A stretch of DNA of 64,000 bases from GCA-001856825 sp038729485 (lineage in GTDB: Archaea > Thermoplasmatota > Thermoplasmata > Thermoplasmatales > GCA-001856825): contig JAVYRX010000001.1 of assembly GCA_038729485.1 (NCBI GenBank), positions 1-64,000 on the forward strand. The letters are read 5' to 3'. How positions within the stretch are numbered: position 1 is the stretch's first letter; each line of letters opens with the position of its first letter. The notes below the pieces were generated by a model. The model was not told the DNA's origin. It worked only from the letters and a program-made list of their open reading frames with translations, and made no database searches. This document shows positions 35,899 through 44,765 of the stretch, piece by piece. A program made the translations under genes and the position numbers.

Positions 35899-37269
35899 AT
35901 GACGAAAGGATTTGTTGACAGAAACTATGGAGTTTACCTGGAGCCTGAGGAAATACCTAGAAAATGGTACAATATCGTGCCAGACCTTCCCAGGAAGCTC
36001 GATCCAATGCTAAATCCGGTCACGAAGGAGCCGGTGAAGAGGGAGGAAATGGAGAGGCTATTTCCAAAGGAGATAGTAAGGCAACAATTTTCTGAAGAGA
36101 GGTGGTTCGACATACCCGAGGAGGTTCTGGATGCCTATCTAAGGCTTCCTAGGCCGACGCCGCTTGTTAGGGCAAGGAGGCTTGAGGCATACCTTCATAC
36201 GCCTGCCAAGATTTTCTACAAAGCAGAACACGTTTCTCCGGTCGGAAGCATGAAGCCAAACACTGCAATTCCGCAGGCTTACTATGCAAAGAAGCAGGGG
36301 ATAGAAATTGCAATATCTGAAACTGGAGCTGGCCAATGGGGCTCTGCTCTAGCCATGGCCTGCTCCATTTTCGATCTTAAGGCGAGAATATACATGGTTA
36401 GAGTTAGTGCCAGGCAGAAACCAGGCAGGAAAGTGATGATGGAAACTTATGGTGCGGAGGTGCTTGAATCGCCAAGCGGAAATACTGAGACTGGGAGAAA
36501 ATACTTAAATGAAGATCCAGAACATCCGGGTTCACTGGGAGTTGCCATAAGCGAGGCTGTGGACGACGTTTTATCCAACGAAAATGCCAGATATCTGCTT
36601 GCTTCCTCGTTCAATTACGCACTTGCTCATCAAACGATGATAGGACTGGAAGTTGAAAAGCAGCTTGAGCTCCTTGACCTTGAACCAGATGTTATGACGG
36701 GAGCGATAGGAGGTGGTTCAAACTATTCTGGGTTCATATACCCAATTCTAAGACACCAACTTAAGGGAGAGAGAACTACTGATTTCGTTGCAGTGGAACC
36801 TTCTGCTGTCCCGTCCACAACGAGAGGAAGGTACACATACGATTATGCAGATACAGCAGAAAAAACACCACTAGTAAAGATGTATACAACAGGCCACCTA
36901 TTCTATAATCCGCCGATTCACGCCGGAGGGTTAAGATACCATGGAAAGGCGCCGAGTCTTTCCCTTCTAATAAACGAAGGAGTTGTCAGATCAGTGGCGT
37001 ACGCCCAAACAAAAGTTTTCGAGTCCGCAAAAATATTTGCTCAAACGGAGGGAATATTTCCCGCACCAGAATCCGCTCATGGATTGAGTTATGCCATAGA
37101 GGAGGCACTCAGATGCAAGAAAAGCGGTGAGTCGAAAACCATACTCTTCAACAACTGTGGCCATGGCCTCCTTGACCTGAGCGCCTACAACGACTTCAAC
37201 AAAGGTCTCCTTCAAGACTGGGAACCGGAAGAAATAATAGTCCCAGATTATCTGGCGGGTGCGAGATGA
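35899..37269 (+). CDS. trpB2: TrpB2-type PLP enzyme (tryptophan synthase beta-like)
   Basis: This 456-residue protein has the TrpB2 length and insertions. The catalytic Glu lies in ETGAGQWGSALA, the phosphate-binding loop is GAIGGGSNYSGF, and the PLP-binding Lys119 lies in GSMKPNTA. TrpB enzymes almost always have His before this Lys (GSHK); here it is Met. No trpA or other trp gene is nearby, and the gene is fused operonically to an MFS transporter. TrpB2 proteins have been proposed to make Trp from indole and Ser or to act in amino-acid breakdown. Context favours a transport-linked role. Confidence 0.88.
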   Translation: MTKGFVDRNYGVYLEPEEIPRKWYNIVPDLPRKLDPMLNPVTKEPVKREEMERLFPKEIVRQQFSEERWFDIPEEVLDAYLRLPRPTPLVRARRLEAYLHTPAKIFYKAEHVSPVGSMKPNTAIPQAYYAKKQGIEIAISETGAGQWGSALAMACSIFDLKARIYMVRVSARQKPGRKVMMETYGAEVLESPSGNTETGRKYLNEDPEHPGSLGVAISEAVDDVLSNENARYLLASSFNYALAHQTMIGLEVEKQLELLDLEPDVMTGAIGGGSNYSGFIYPILRHQLKGERTTDFVAVEPSAVPSTTRGRYTYDYADTAEKTPLVKMYTTGHLFYNPPIHAGGLRYHGKAPSLSLLINEGVVRSVAYAQTKVFESAKIFAQTEGIFPAPESAHGLSYAIEEALRCKKSGESKTILFNNCGHGLLDLSAYNDFNKGLLQDWEPEEIIVPDYLAGAR

Positions 37270-37354
37270 TCACTGTGATTATACCTTTCACAGGAGGGAA
37301 ATGGGAAAAATGATTTTAATGACCTCCTAATCGTGAATTACGACAAAGGACCTA

Positions 37355-37504
37355 ATGGTTCACATTAAATTCGAGAGGAACAGCAATACGAAGGTTTCAG
37401 ACATACTGAACATAATCGTGGAACTGGAAGCCAAGTATCCGGGAAGAAAGTTTTATTTCGATGCAGAGAAATACGCCATAATGAGCGAGCCGGAGGAAAA
37501 GTAA
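37355..37504 (+). CDS. Hypothetical 49-aa protein
   Basis: The product starts MVHIKFERNSNTKVSDILNI and ends YAIMSEPEEK, with a beta-alpha-beta appearance. An AAAGGA lies just upstream of the ATG. No family recognised. It lies between trpB2 and the radical-SAM pseudogene. Confidence 0.5.
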   Translation: MVHIKFERNSNTKVSDILNIIVELEAKYPGRKFYFDAEKYAIMSEPEEK

Positions 37505-37610
37505 TTACGCAGAATTCACATATTTCAGGTAATACATAACGTAAAAAAAATCCCAAGCTGATCAGGGGCATGAATCCCGGAAAAAAATAAAACTCACTGC
37601 GCACATCCAT

Positions 37611-38430
37611 ATGATAACGCAGTGCAATTTATTTCCTAAGTACAACTACTGTTCGCTACCAAGCGTCTATGGGAATGTCAGATCCAAGAGAGATGTGCTC
37701 ACAGAAAAAGAATTTATTGAGGCGGCAAAATATGCCTTTTCTTTCAGTGAGATATCATACCTCACCTCGGTCTAAGGCTCCACCCTCTCAGGTCAGGATT
37801 CTACCCTTCTGAAAATACTGAGAACTGCAAGGAAAATTACCGAAATGGACATAATGATAGACGTTGGAGCACCTATCTTGAAGGAAGCGCTCCTGGCGAT
37901 GGAGGAAGAAGGGGTTGTAGCGGTATATTACTCTATGGAGACATCCAACGGTGATCTTTTCAGAATGTCAAAGCCCGGAGACTCCTTGGATATGAGAATA
38001 CGACTTTTTGAAGAAGCAGGCAATGTTGGACCCTGACGCTGGAACCGTATTGATGAATGGCATCGGAGATGTATATTCTGCCCTCGCTTATTTGAAATAT
38101 CTCAAGAGATTCGGCCCTGTAAGATACCTGTATGTATCTACATTTATACCTTCCCCAGACACGCCTTGGGAGGTAGGGAGCGGTGCTTCAGTCAAGGAAT
38201 CGCTTGATTTAATCAAGTAGGCTAGGTTCCTTTTTCCCGGCGCTAACGTAGGACTGGCCGATGTAGAGGCAGAGGATGGAAGCATTTCCTCATTTATCGT
38301 TGATGAGCTTGAATCCGGGGCGGGAAACCTCTTGGCAGGCATTCTGAAATACAAGCACCACGTTTCGAATTACATTGAGTCAATGAAGAGTTTAGAAAAT
38401 TACGGATATGAAATAGTGAAACGCGAGTAG
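37611..38430 (+). pseudogene. Decayed radical-SAM gene, biotin-synthase-like
   Basis: Reading from the ATG at 37611, the frame is broken by a TAA at 37773, a +1 shift near 38008-38036 and a TAG at 38218. Joined, the frames give a continuous protein of about 270 residues. It has a Cys-containing N-terminus (CNLFPKYNYC), SMETSNGDLFRMSKPGDSLDMRI and a tail with VDELESGAGNLLAGI. The ETS and late BATS-like parts recall BioB/HydE/PylB radical-SAM enzymes. The Cys spacing is not the canonical CX3CX2C. Three separate lesions make a sequencing error unlikely as the only cause. Confidence 0.7.
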
Positions 38431-38501
38431 CTCGATTAGACAGAATATCCTTCAACAATCTTGCACAGCAACTCTTGTATAGCATATTAGATCTATCAAT
38501 T

Positions 38502-38509
38502 CTTAAATA
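38502..38509 (+). promoter_or_regulatory. TATA box of the molybdenum hydroxylase operon
   Basis: CTTAAATA is centred about 25 nt before the ATG at 38530, consistent with a leaderless transcript covering the FAD, 2Fe-2S and Mo subunit genes. Confidence 0.55.
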
Positions 38510-38529
38510 TCAATTTCTATTCTGTAACG

Positions 38530-39390
38530 ATGCAACCACTTCCATTTGAATATCATGCACCTAATAGTGTGGACGAGGCCGTTGATCTTCTTGAAAAATT
38601 TCCGGAGGGGAAGATACTTGCTGGAGGACAGAGCCTGATACCGCTGATGAAACTTAGGTTGGCGTCATTTCCCCATTTGATTGACATCACTAGAATACAG
38701 AGCCTTAAATATCTGGAAGTTGGTCCAACTGTGAAAATAGGCTCCGTAGTAACGGTAGGAGAATTAGAAAGAGAAGAGAGCACGGGTATTGAAATAATAA
38801 AGGAGGCAGCGTCCCAGATCGCAGATCCTCCAGTGCGCAACATGGGCACAATTGGAGGAAATCTATCGCATGGGGACCCGTCCAACGACATGCCTGCAGT
38901 GATGATTGCTATGAGGGCAAGATTAACCCTATCAGGACCGAACGGAAACAGAGTTGTTCCAGCAGACAGGTTCATAACAGACCCCTACACGACCGCCTTG
39001 GAGGAGGGGGAAATTCTGACAGATATTACAATTGAGGAATTCGACAGGAGAGTCGGAGGCAGCTACGTTAAGCAGAAGAAGAATGCAGGCGATTTCTCAG
39101 TGGCAGCAGTCGCAACCTACCTTTCATTCGATGCCTCTGGCACGGTTAAATATGCCGGTATTGGAATGACATCGGTTTCTCCTATACCAAAAAGGGCTGA
39201 AAAGGCAGAAAAGTTCATTGTCGGGAAGAGCCTTGGGGACTCAGTGGTTGAAGAAGCTTGCGATCTTGTTGTTGAGGAGTCGGAGCCCCCGGATGATTTC
39301 TACGGAACTTCAGAATACAAGAAAAAGGTTCTGTGGAGGGTTGCAAAGAGGTCATTGCTTAATTCTAGGCAAAGGGCGGGGGTGAGGTAA
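38530..39390 (+). CDS. Molybdenum hydroxylase FAD-binding subunit (CoxM-like)
   Basis: This 286-residue medium subunit has the FAD-binding motifs AGGQSLIPLMKLRLA and GTIGGNLSHGDPSNDMPAVM (the TIGG loop), with a C-terminal CO_deh_flav_C domain. It passes electrons from the 2Fe-2S subunit to an external acceptor. It is the first gene of a coxM-coxS-coxL-type operon. Confidence 0.93.
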   Translation: MQPLPFEYHAPNSVDEAVDLLEKFPEGKILAGGQSLIPLMKLRLASFPHLIDITRIQSLKYLEVGPTVKIGSVVTVGELEREESTGIEIIKEAASQIADPPVRNMGTIGGNLSHGDPSNDMPAVMIAMRARLTLSGPNGNRVVPADRFITDPYTTALEEGEILTDITIEEFDRRVGGSYVKQKKNAGDFSVAAVATYLSFDASGTVKYAGIGMTSVSPIPKRAEKAEKFIVGKSLGDSVVEEACDLVVEESEPPDDFYGTSEYKKKVLWRVAKRSLLNSRQRAGVR

Positions 39391-39879
39391 TTGAAAGTGA
39401 AAATGAAAGTGAATGGCAATGAAGTTGAGAAGGACATCGAACCGAGAAAACTACTTGTTCATTTCTTGAGGGAAGACCTGAACCTTACCGGAACGCACAT
39501 TGGATGTGATACCTCAAACTGCGGTGCCTGTACCATTCTTATCGATGGAAAGGCCGTGAAATCCTGCACAATATTTGCTGTGCAGGCCGAAGGAAAGGAA
39601 ATTACGACGATAGAGGGCATTTCAAGCAATGGAAAGCTGCATCCCCTGCAGAAGGCCTTCCTTGAAAAGCATGGTTTGCAGTGCGGTTATTGTACCTCGG
39701 GAATGATCATGACGTCCTTATGGCTGTTGAAAAACAACGAGGACCCCAAGGAGGATGAAATCAGGAAATACCTTTCAGGAAATCTATGCAGGTGCACGGG
39801 ATATCAGGGAATTGTTGAATCAGTTCGGCTTGCCGCAAGACTGATGAAGGGTGAACAGGAGGCCATGGTGAGAAGATGA
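39391..39879 (+). CDS. Molybdenum hydroxylase 2Fe-2S subunit (CoxS-like)
   Basis: This 162-residue protein carries two [2Fe-2S] clusters. The plant-ferredoxin-type one uses GCDTSNCGACTILIDG and the later KSC; the second uses QCGYCTSGM and CRCTGYQGI. Start choice is uncertain: TTG at 39391, GTG at 39397 or ATG at 39403 all follow the GGTGAGG near 39383-39389. The gene abuts the CoxM-like gene and overlaps the next by 4 nt. Confidence 0.94.
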   Translation: MKVKMKVNGNEVEKDIEPRKLLVHFLREDLNLTGTHIGCDTSNCGACTILIDGKAVKSCTIFAVQAEGKEITTIEGISSNGKLHPLQKAFLEKHGLQCGYCTSGMIMTSLWLLKNNEDPKEDEIRKYLSGNLCRCTGYQGIVESVRLAARLMKGEQEAMVRR

Positions 39880-41912
39880 TGCTCAAAGATGAAGAGAGGA
39901 TCTACAATGCAGAAACCTTCGTTACAGGCAGAGGCCATTTTGTAGACGACATAAAGCTTCCTGGAATGATGTTCATGTCAGTGGTAAGAAGTCCGTATGC
40001 CAGGGCTAAAATATTGAAGATAAATGGCGGGCTAAATTCAAGCGAGCTTAACAGGAAGATGGCATCGGTTGGCGAAGGTGCTACCCCTGGTGCTTACAAT
40101 GCAGTTCAGCCCGTTCTGGCAACAGGCTACGTAAATTACGTCGGCGAGCCGGTGGCTGCTGTTTTTGCCGAAGACAGGTACAAGGCTGAGGACCTGATTG
40201 AGTCTGTGGATGTAGAATACGAACTGTTGAAGCCAGTCGTCACAATTGACCAGTCCCTTTCCTCTGAACCTATTCATGCAGGAATGAAGAGCAACATAAT
40301 ATCCTCCGGATCTCTCGGTAAGGACTTCAAAGACCCGGATGGAGTGGTCCTGGAAGATACTCTTGTGAACGAAAGAATTGCAACAAATCCCATAGAGCCC
40401 AGGGGCGTAGTTGCCAATTTCGACGGGTCTAATTTAAATGTGTACATATCCACGCAATCCGTATACAGCATAAAATCTGGCCTGACCCAGGTTCTTGGCC
40501 TGGATATGAACAAGATAAGAGTAATGCAAATGGATACCGGCGGTGCATTCGGCTCCAAAGGCGGTCTTTATCCCGAGTATGTCATAGCTTCCTATGCCTC
40601 CATAAAATACAGAAGGCCAGTTAAATGGATTGAGACTAGGAGGGAGCACCTTTCGTCCACAAACCAGGGAAGAGGCGCCATGGGGAAAATGAAAATATTC
40701 TCTGATAGAACCGGAAGAATAAAGGGCCTTAAGGGCGAGATTATTGTGGACTCTGGGGCATACGGGACAGGAATAGGCATATTTGCGTCAAGGTACATTT
40801 CATCCATGGTCACTGGACCGTATTCAATAGATAACGCTTTCATTGACTATAAGACTGTTCTGACGAACAAAGTGCCCCTTGGTCCGTACAGAGGTGCGGG
40901 GAGACCGGAGGCGGCATTCTTCATTGAGAGGATGATTGACCTATTGGCTGACGAGCTTGCAATGGACCCCGTTGACATAAGACTTCTCAATGCATCGGAA
41001 AAACCATTTGTTTCTCCCGTGGGGTTGGAAATAGACGCATCGAAGTCCTTCATGGAAAGAGCTTTAAAAAATCTGAAATACAGAGAGATTTCAAAAAAAT
41101 ACGCGAATGTAGGTTTTTCCGTCTTTGTCCTGGTGCCGGCCGTCTATCCTGGGGAGACCTCAAGGGTCATAGTAAGGGACGGTAAGGTTAGTGTCTGGCT
41201 TGGGGGCAACAGTCATGGCCAGGGTCACGAGCTTTGGGTCAGGACTTTAGTGAGTGAGGAGCTGGGCATTCCAGAGGATGTTGTCTTCCTGTACCGAGGG
41301 GACAGCGGGATGATAAAGGAAGGGGTTGGTACCTGGGGATCAAGGTCAGCAATAGTAGGAGGAGCAGCCCTTGTTTCAGCGTGCCGGAAGATCAAGGAAG
41401 ACGTCATAAAAAAATATGGGGAGTACACTCCATCTCTTCTGCTGTCAGGGGAATGGGATCAATACGTGAAGGAAGAGAGAAGGAAGCAGCTAAATTCATT
41501 TGGAGCAAACCTGGCAGCTGTATCCATTGATGAATTCGGCGGTGTCAAGATAAGCGAGTGCAAGGCGTACTACGACGTCGGGAGAGCTCTAAACAAGGAC
41601 ATGGTTATAGGACAGATCAGGGGCGGAATGGCACAGGGAATCGGACAAGTTCTGCATGAGAGCGTAATTTACAACGAAGATGGTCAGCTGATAACGAGCA
41701 GCATTTCAGATGCTGGAGTGCCTCTAGCGGAACAGCTTCCTGACTTTGATATTATGTATGAAGAGAACAGGTCAAGCGAGCCTCACGGGGCGAAGGGACT
41801 CGGAGAATCCCCGACAATAGGGGTGCCTCCTGCTCTTATAAGGGCAATTGAGGTTGGGTCAGGAAAGAGATTAAGGAAAACGCCAGTCAAGCCCGAGGAG
41901 ATTATTCCATAA
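39876..41912 (+). CDS. Molybdenum hydroxylase large subunit (CoxL-like, form II/aldehyde oxidase type)
   Basis: This 678-residue Mo-cofactor subunit has GGAFGSKG, GPYRGAGRPEA (about residues 335-345), GGNSHGQGHE and the base-type Glu644 in GLGESPTIGVPPA. The active-site loop is PYRGAGR, not the AYxCSFR of true CO dehydrogenase. The substrate is therefore more likely an aldehyde, purine or other heterocycle. It is roughly 100 residues shorter than typical CoxL, though the key motifs are intact. It converges on and overlaps the MobA-like gene by 11 nt. Confidence 0.92.
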   Translation: MMLKDEERIYNAETFVTGRGHFVDDIKLPGMMFMSVVRSPYARAKILKINGGLNSSELNRKMASVGEGATPGAYNAVQPVLATGYVNYVGEPVAAVFAEDRYKAEDLIESVDVEYELLKPVVTIDQSLSSEPIHAGMKSNIISSGSLGKDFKDPDGVVLEDTLVNERIATNPIEPRGVVANFDGSNLNVYISTQSVYSIKSGLTQVLGLDMNKIRVMQMDTGGAFGSKGGLYPEYVIASYASIKYRRPVKWIETRREHLSSTNQGRGAMGKMKIFSDRTGRIKGLKGEIIVDSGAYGTGIGIFASRYISSMVTGPYSIDNAFIDYKTVLTNKVPLGPYRGAGRPEAAFFIERMIDLLADELAMDPVDIRLLNASEKPFVSPVGLEIDASKSFMERALKNLKYREISKKYANVGFSVFVLVPAVYPGETSRVIVRDGKVSVWLGGNSHGQGHELWVRTLVSEELGIPEDVVFLYRGDSGMIKEGVGTWGSRSAIVGGAALVSACRKIKEDVIKKYGEYTPSLLLSGEWDQYVKEERRKQLNSFGANLAAVSIDEFGGVKISECKAYYDVGRALNKDMVIGQIRGGMAQGIGQVLHESVIYNEDGQLITSSISDAGVPLAEQLPDFDIMYEENRSSEPHGAKGLGESPTIGVPPALIRAIEVGSGKRLRKTPVKPEEIIP

Positions 41913-42474
41913 ACTTGCGTGCATCTTCCAGATCGGACAGAGTATCTACATCCAGAAGAATCTCTTCCTGCACTTCTATCGTTGCAAGTTGGTCTGGATG
42001 ATGCAGTGCAACCGATTTTGCACCGTGATCCCCACTGAGGGAACGTAGCTCCTGGTAGTATTTCCTCGGAAATATCATCGGATTCCTTGGATCGCGATTA
42101 ACGGAGGCAGCCACTATTTTTTCTCCGTCCTTTCTGAACGAAGAAACCATCTCTTTCATAAGGCCCTCATCGACAAACGGTTGATCTGCCAAATGGAACA
42201 GAACACCGTCCATTTCTTCAACGAAAGAAAGAGAAAGGGATATTGAATGTGAGATGCCAAGTTCAGGCTCGCCGTTGACGACCACGGCAAAATCGTAGGG
42301 TATCGTCACCCTGAGCGAAGGCGAAACGACGGCAATGAGAGCATCTAGGCCAGACCCTTGGAGCGATTTTATGCTCCATTCTATGAGCTTCTTTCCTGCG
42401 ACCTCGCTGAGCAACTTCTGCCCTCGGAACCTTTCGGATTTCCCGGCTGCCAGAAGGACTCCCGCTATTTTCAT
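41902..42474 (-). CDS. MobA-like nucleotidyltransferase (molybdenum cofactor cytidylyltransferase, MocA type)
   Basis: This 190-residue protein has the N-terminal LLAAGKSERFRGQK nucleotide-binding loop and LADQPFVD for metal binding. The family adds CMP or GMP to molybdopterin. Next to a xanthine-oxidase-type hydroxylase, the CMP form (MocA) is expected. It follows the CoxG-like gene with an ATGA overlap. Confidence 0.88.
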   Translation of the reverse strand: MKIAGVLLAAGKSERFRGQKLLSEVAGKKLIEWSIKSLQGSGLDALIAVVSPSLRVTIPYDFAVVVNGEPELGISHSISLSLSFVEEMDGVLFHLADQPFVDEGLMKEMVSSFRKDGEKIVAASVNRDPRNPMIFPRKYYQELRSLSGDHGAKSVALHHPDQLATIEVQEEILLDVDTLSDLEDARKFME

Positions 42475-42905
42475 TTTCCCTCTATTCTTTGTTTAAAAGA
42501 TTCCGTCAGTATTTTAATATATTTCTGCAGGGCACTATCTATGACCCTGGACCCCATGGTCGCAATCATTCCCCCCACTGTCATTTGAACATTCCACGAA
42601 ACATTGGTCATGCCGCCGTCATCCCTTGGGATAAACAGCGCTTTCAGATCTATGGAGCCAGATGAGCTGCTCCCCTTAGCAGTTATATATATGCCATTTT
42701 CGTTTTCTTGAATCTGGAGCGTCGCGAGAAATTTCCCTTTGATTGCCGAAATGCCAGCCTTCACCCTTATTTTTGCATTATTTTTGTCAACGATCTCCGA
42801 AGAAATAACTTCAGGTATGGTCGATATTACTTTTTCAATGTCCTTTAGATAGGAAACTACGTCATCCCTCTTTGACGACACTTCAAACTCTCCGCTAAGT
42901 TCCAT
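42471..42905 (-). CDS. CoxG-like SRPBCC-domain protein
   Basis: This 144-residue START/Bet v1-like protein has FEVSSKRDDVVSYLKDIEKVISTIPEV at the N-terminus and a long C-terminal helix (GGMIATMGSRVIDSALQKYI), as in CoxG. CoxG proteins help recruit or mature molybdenum hydroxylases. It diverges from xdhC across a promoter with an inverted repeat. Confidence 0.88.
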   Translation of the reverse strand: MELSGEFEVSSKRDDVVSYLKDIEKVISTIPEVISSEIVDKNNAKIRVKAGISAIKGKFLATLQIQENENGIYITAKGSSSSGSIDLKALFIPRDDGGMTNVSWNVQMTVGGMIATMGSRVIDSALQKYIKILTESFKQRIEGK

Positions 42906-42915
42906 GATGCCTAAT

Positions 42916-42942
42916 TGCTAAGGAATATATATTGTTAGCAAC
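42916..42942. promoter_or_regulatory. 27-bp inverted repeat around a TATA box in the coxG/xdhC divergent promoter
   Basis: TTGCTAA (42916-42922) and TTAGCAA (42936-42942) are perfect inverted arms flanking GGAATATATATTG. The central AATATATATT is about 24 nt from the CoxG ATG on the minus strand and is its likely TATA box. A second box, CTTTATAC (about 42946-42953), serves xdhC on the plus strand. A protein binding the arms would block the first promoter. Confidence 0.5.
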
Positions 42943-42974
42943 TGCTTTATACGTTCTCTCGTTCCCAGTAAGTA

Positions 42975-43787
42975 ATGACAAGGGAATTTGCAGATGCCAT
43001 ATACGATGCAACCAAGAAGGGAAGGAATTTTGTGATTGCGACGATAATAAGCACCTCCGGCTCATCAATAGGTAAGCCGGGTTTTAAGGAAATAATATCA
43101 GAAGAGGGAGAGATACTTTATGGGACCCTTGGAGGTGCATGTCCAGATTCGGTGATAGTTGAGAAGGCAAAGGAAGTTCTGAATACAGGCAAGGGGAAGA
43201 AGATTACTGTATTTTTGGAAAATTCAAAAGATGCCATGCTGGGAATGCAAAGGGCATCAGATGACGAAATTCATGTTGAAACCTTCTGCGGTGGCTCGAT
43301 GGAAATTTTCTTGGATCCTGTGAAAAGACCTGAAAGATTGGTGATAATCGGACAGGGAGGAAGGGACGAGATCGTGGATTTTCTCATTAAGCTGGGGAAG
43401 GGAATCGGCATGACTGTAGTTTTGATCGATCCAAATCCACAAACAGAAGAACAGCCGGACTTGACTTACGATCCTGTTGCAAAAAAGATCGACGATTTCC
43501 CCTTTTCAAATTCCGACTACGTTGTCGTCTTGACCAAAGGAAGGAAGGACATAGAGGTACTAGAAACCCTTTCAAGGAAGGAGACAAGCTACGTTGGTCT
43601 TCTAGCCAGCAGGAAGAGAGTCGAGACGGACATATCACTGCTCAATGGAAAGGTCGGAGAAAATTTCATCAAATCTTTGCACGCACCAATAGGCCTGGAC
43701 ATAGGCGCGATAACGCCACAGGAAATAGCTATTAGCATTATTGGAGAGATCATATCAGTGCGCAGATCTCATAGATCTGATCGTTGA
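42975..43787 (+). CDS. XdhC/CoxF-family molybdenum hydroxylase maturation protein
   Basis: This 270-residue protein has an N-terminal XdhC_CoxI domain (VIATIISTSGSSIGKPGFKEII, ETFCGGSMEIFLDP) and a Rossmann C-terminal domain (LVIIGQGGRDEIVDFL; YVGLLASRKR; PIGLDIGAITPQEIAISI). These proteins bind and insert the sulfurated Mo cofactor. Its end overlaps the convergent MoeA-like gene by 33 nt. Confidence 0.92.
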   Translation: MTREFADAIYDATKKGRNFVIATIISTSGSSIGKPGFKEIISEEGEILYGTLGGACPDSVIVEKAKEVLNTGKGKKITVFLENSKDAMLGMQRASDDEIHVETFCGGSMEIFLDPVKRPERLVIIGQGGRDEIVDFLIKLGKGIGMTVVLIDPNPQTEEQPDLTYDPVAKKIDDFPFSNSDYVVVLTKGRKDIEVLETLSRKETSYVGLLASRKRVETDISLLNGKVGENFIKSLHAPIGLDIGAITPQEIAISIIGEIISVRRSHRSDR

Positions 43788-44765
43788 GAGATAATAGTCC
43801 GTTAAGCCTCCATTGCCTAATTCTGCTATCTTTCTCTTGTCTGGTAATTCGTTGGCCATCATTTTCGTGAATATCATGTCTATAGAATTGAATTTGCTAT
43901 AATGAATCCCCCCAGCCGATATTGCAAAAATCGGTATACCTTTCAGCTCAGCTATCATGGTCATAGTGGTAGGTTTCACCGGGATGCCGTACGAAATAAT
44001 CCTTGCGCCAAGTTCCTTCACGGCTAAAGGGGTCCTGTCCGTTGGATCGACAGACATCCCTCCTGTGATTATAATTCCCTCGGCGCCAGATTTTAAGGCT
44101 GCTCTAACTGCTTGAGCTATTTCTTTTTCATTATCCTTTACAACAGTGCTGAATGAGATACCCCACCCGTATCTGTGACATTTCTTCATTATGACAGCCC
44201 TGTATTTGTCCTTCTTTCTCCCCTCATATATTTCCGTACCAGTCACCACTAAACCAACTTTCTTTCTTGAGAATTCCTTGACAGATATTGCTCTATCACA
44301 AATGTTCAAAAATTTCCTCATGCTGCTCTCAGAGATGGAAAGTGGAATTGAATCGACCACGGCCACAATGTCTCCCCTACCGACAGCGCTGCCGTCTGCT
44401 CGGGAAATTACTAGCGCAATACCCTTCTCGTTTACATTTCTCAATACTGTGGCAGATAGAGAGACGATTCCGGGGCTTTCCGCTATCAGACTGCACATTC
44501 CGTGCCTTTCTTTCCTAATTTCCACGCTCTCGCCTGCAATTCTAGATGCAACATTGAACGATATCTCCTCCTCCCCTATTCCATCTTTACCATCCTCGAC
44601 CCAGACGTAGTAAACCCCTGAGTCTTTCAATTTAGGAATGTCTTTCTTCCCTATTTTGTGGCCCTTTTGGAACAGCGTTTCAGAGCTAGTCTTGGTCACA
44701 ATAGTTGTATCGTAGGCAAGAACAGAACCTTCCGCGTCGTCCGTCCTGATTCTTTTCATTTCCAA
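43755..44765 (-). CDS. MoeA/MoCF-type molybdopterin-binding protein
   Basis: This 336-residue protein has the MoCF fold in its second half: VGLVVTGTEIYEG, then GAEGIIITGGMSVDPTDRTP, then PTTMTMIAELKGIPIFAIS. The N-terminal part is smaller than in full MoeA and resembles molybdopterin-binding proteins found near xanthine-oxidase-type clusters. A role in making or delivering the Mo cofactor is likely. It starts inside the 3' end of the SpoIIM-like gene (10-nt overlap). Confidence 0.8.
   Translation of the reverse strand: MEMKRIRTDDAEGSVLAYDTTIVTKTSSETLFQKGHKIGKKDIPKLKDSGVYYVWVEDGKDGIGEEEISFNVASRIAGESVEIRKERHGMCSLIAESPGIVSLSATVLRNVNEKGIALVISRADGSAVGRGDIVAVVDSIPLSISESSMRKFLNICDRAISVKEFSRKKVGLVVTGTEIYEGRKKDKYRAVIMKKCHRYGWGISFSTVVKDNEKEIAQAVRAALKSGAEGIIITGGMSVDPTDRTPLAVKELGARIISYGIPVKPTTMTMIAELKGIPIFAISAGGIHYSKFNSIDMIFTKMMANELPDKRKIAELGNGGLTDYYLSTIRSMRSAH

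Noticed and set aside
37611..38430. Recoding (pyrrolysine or selenocysteine) to rescue the radical-SAM gene
   Set aside because: The breaks include a TAA and a frameshift besides the TAG, so recoding one stop would not restore the protein.
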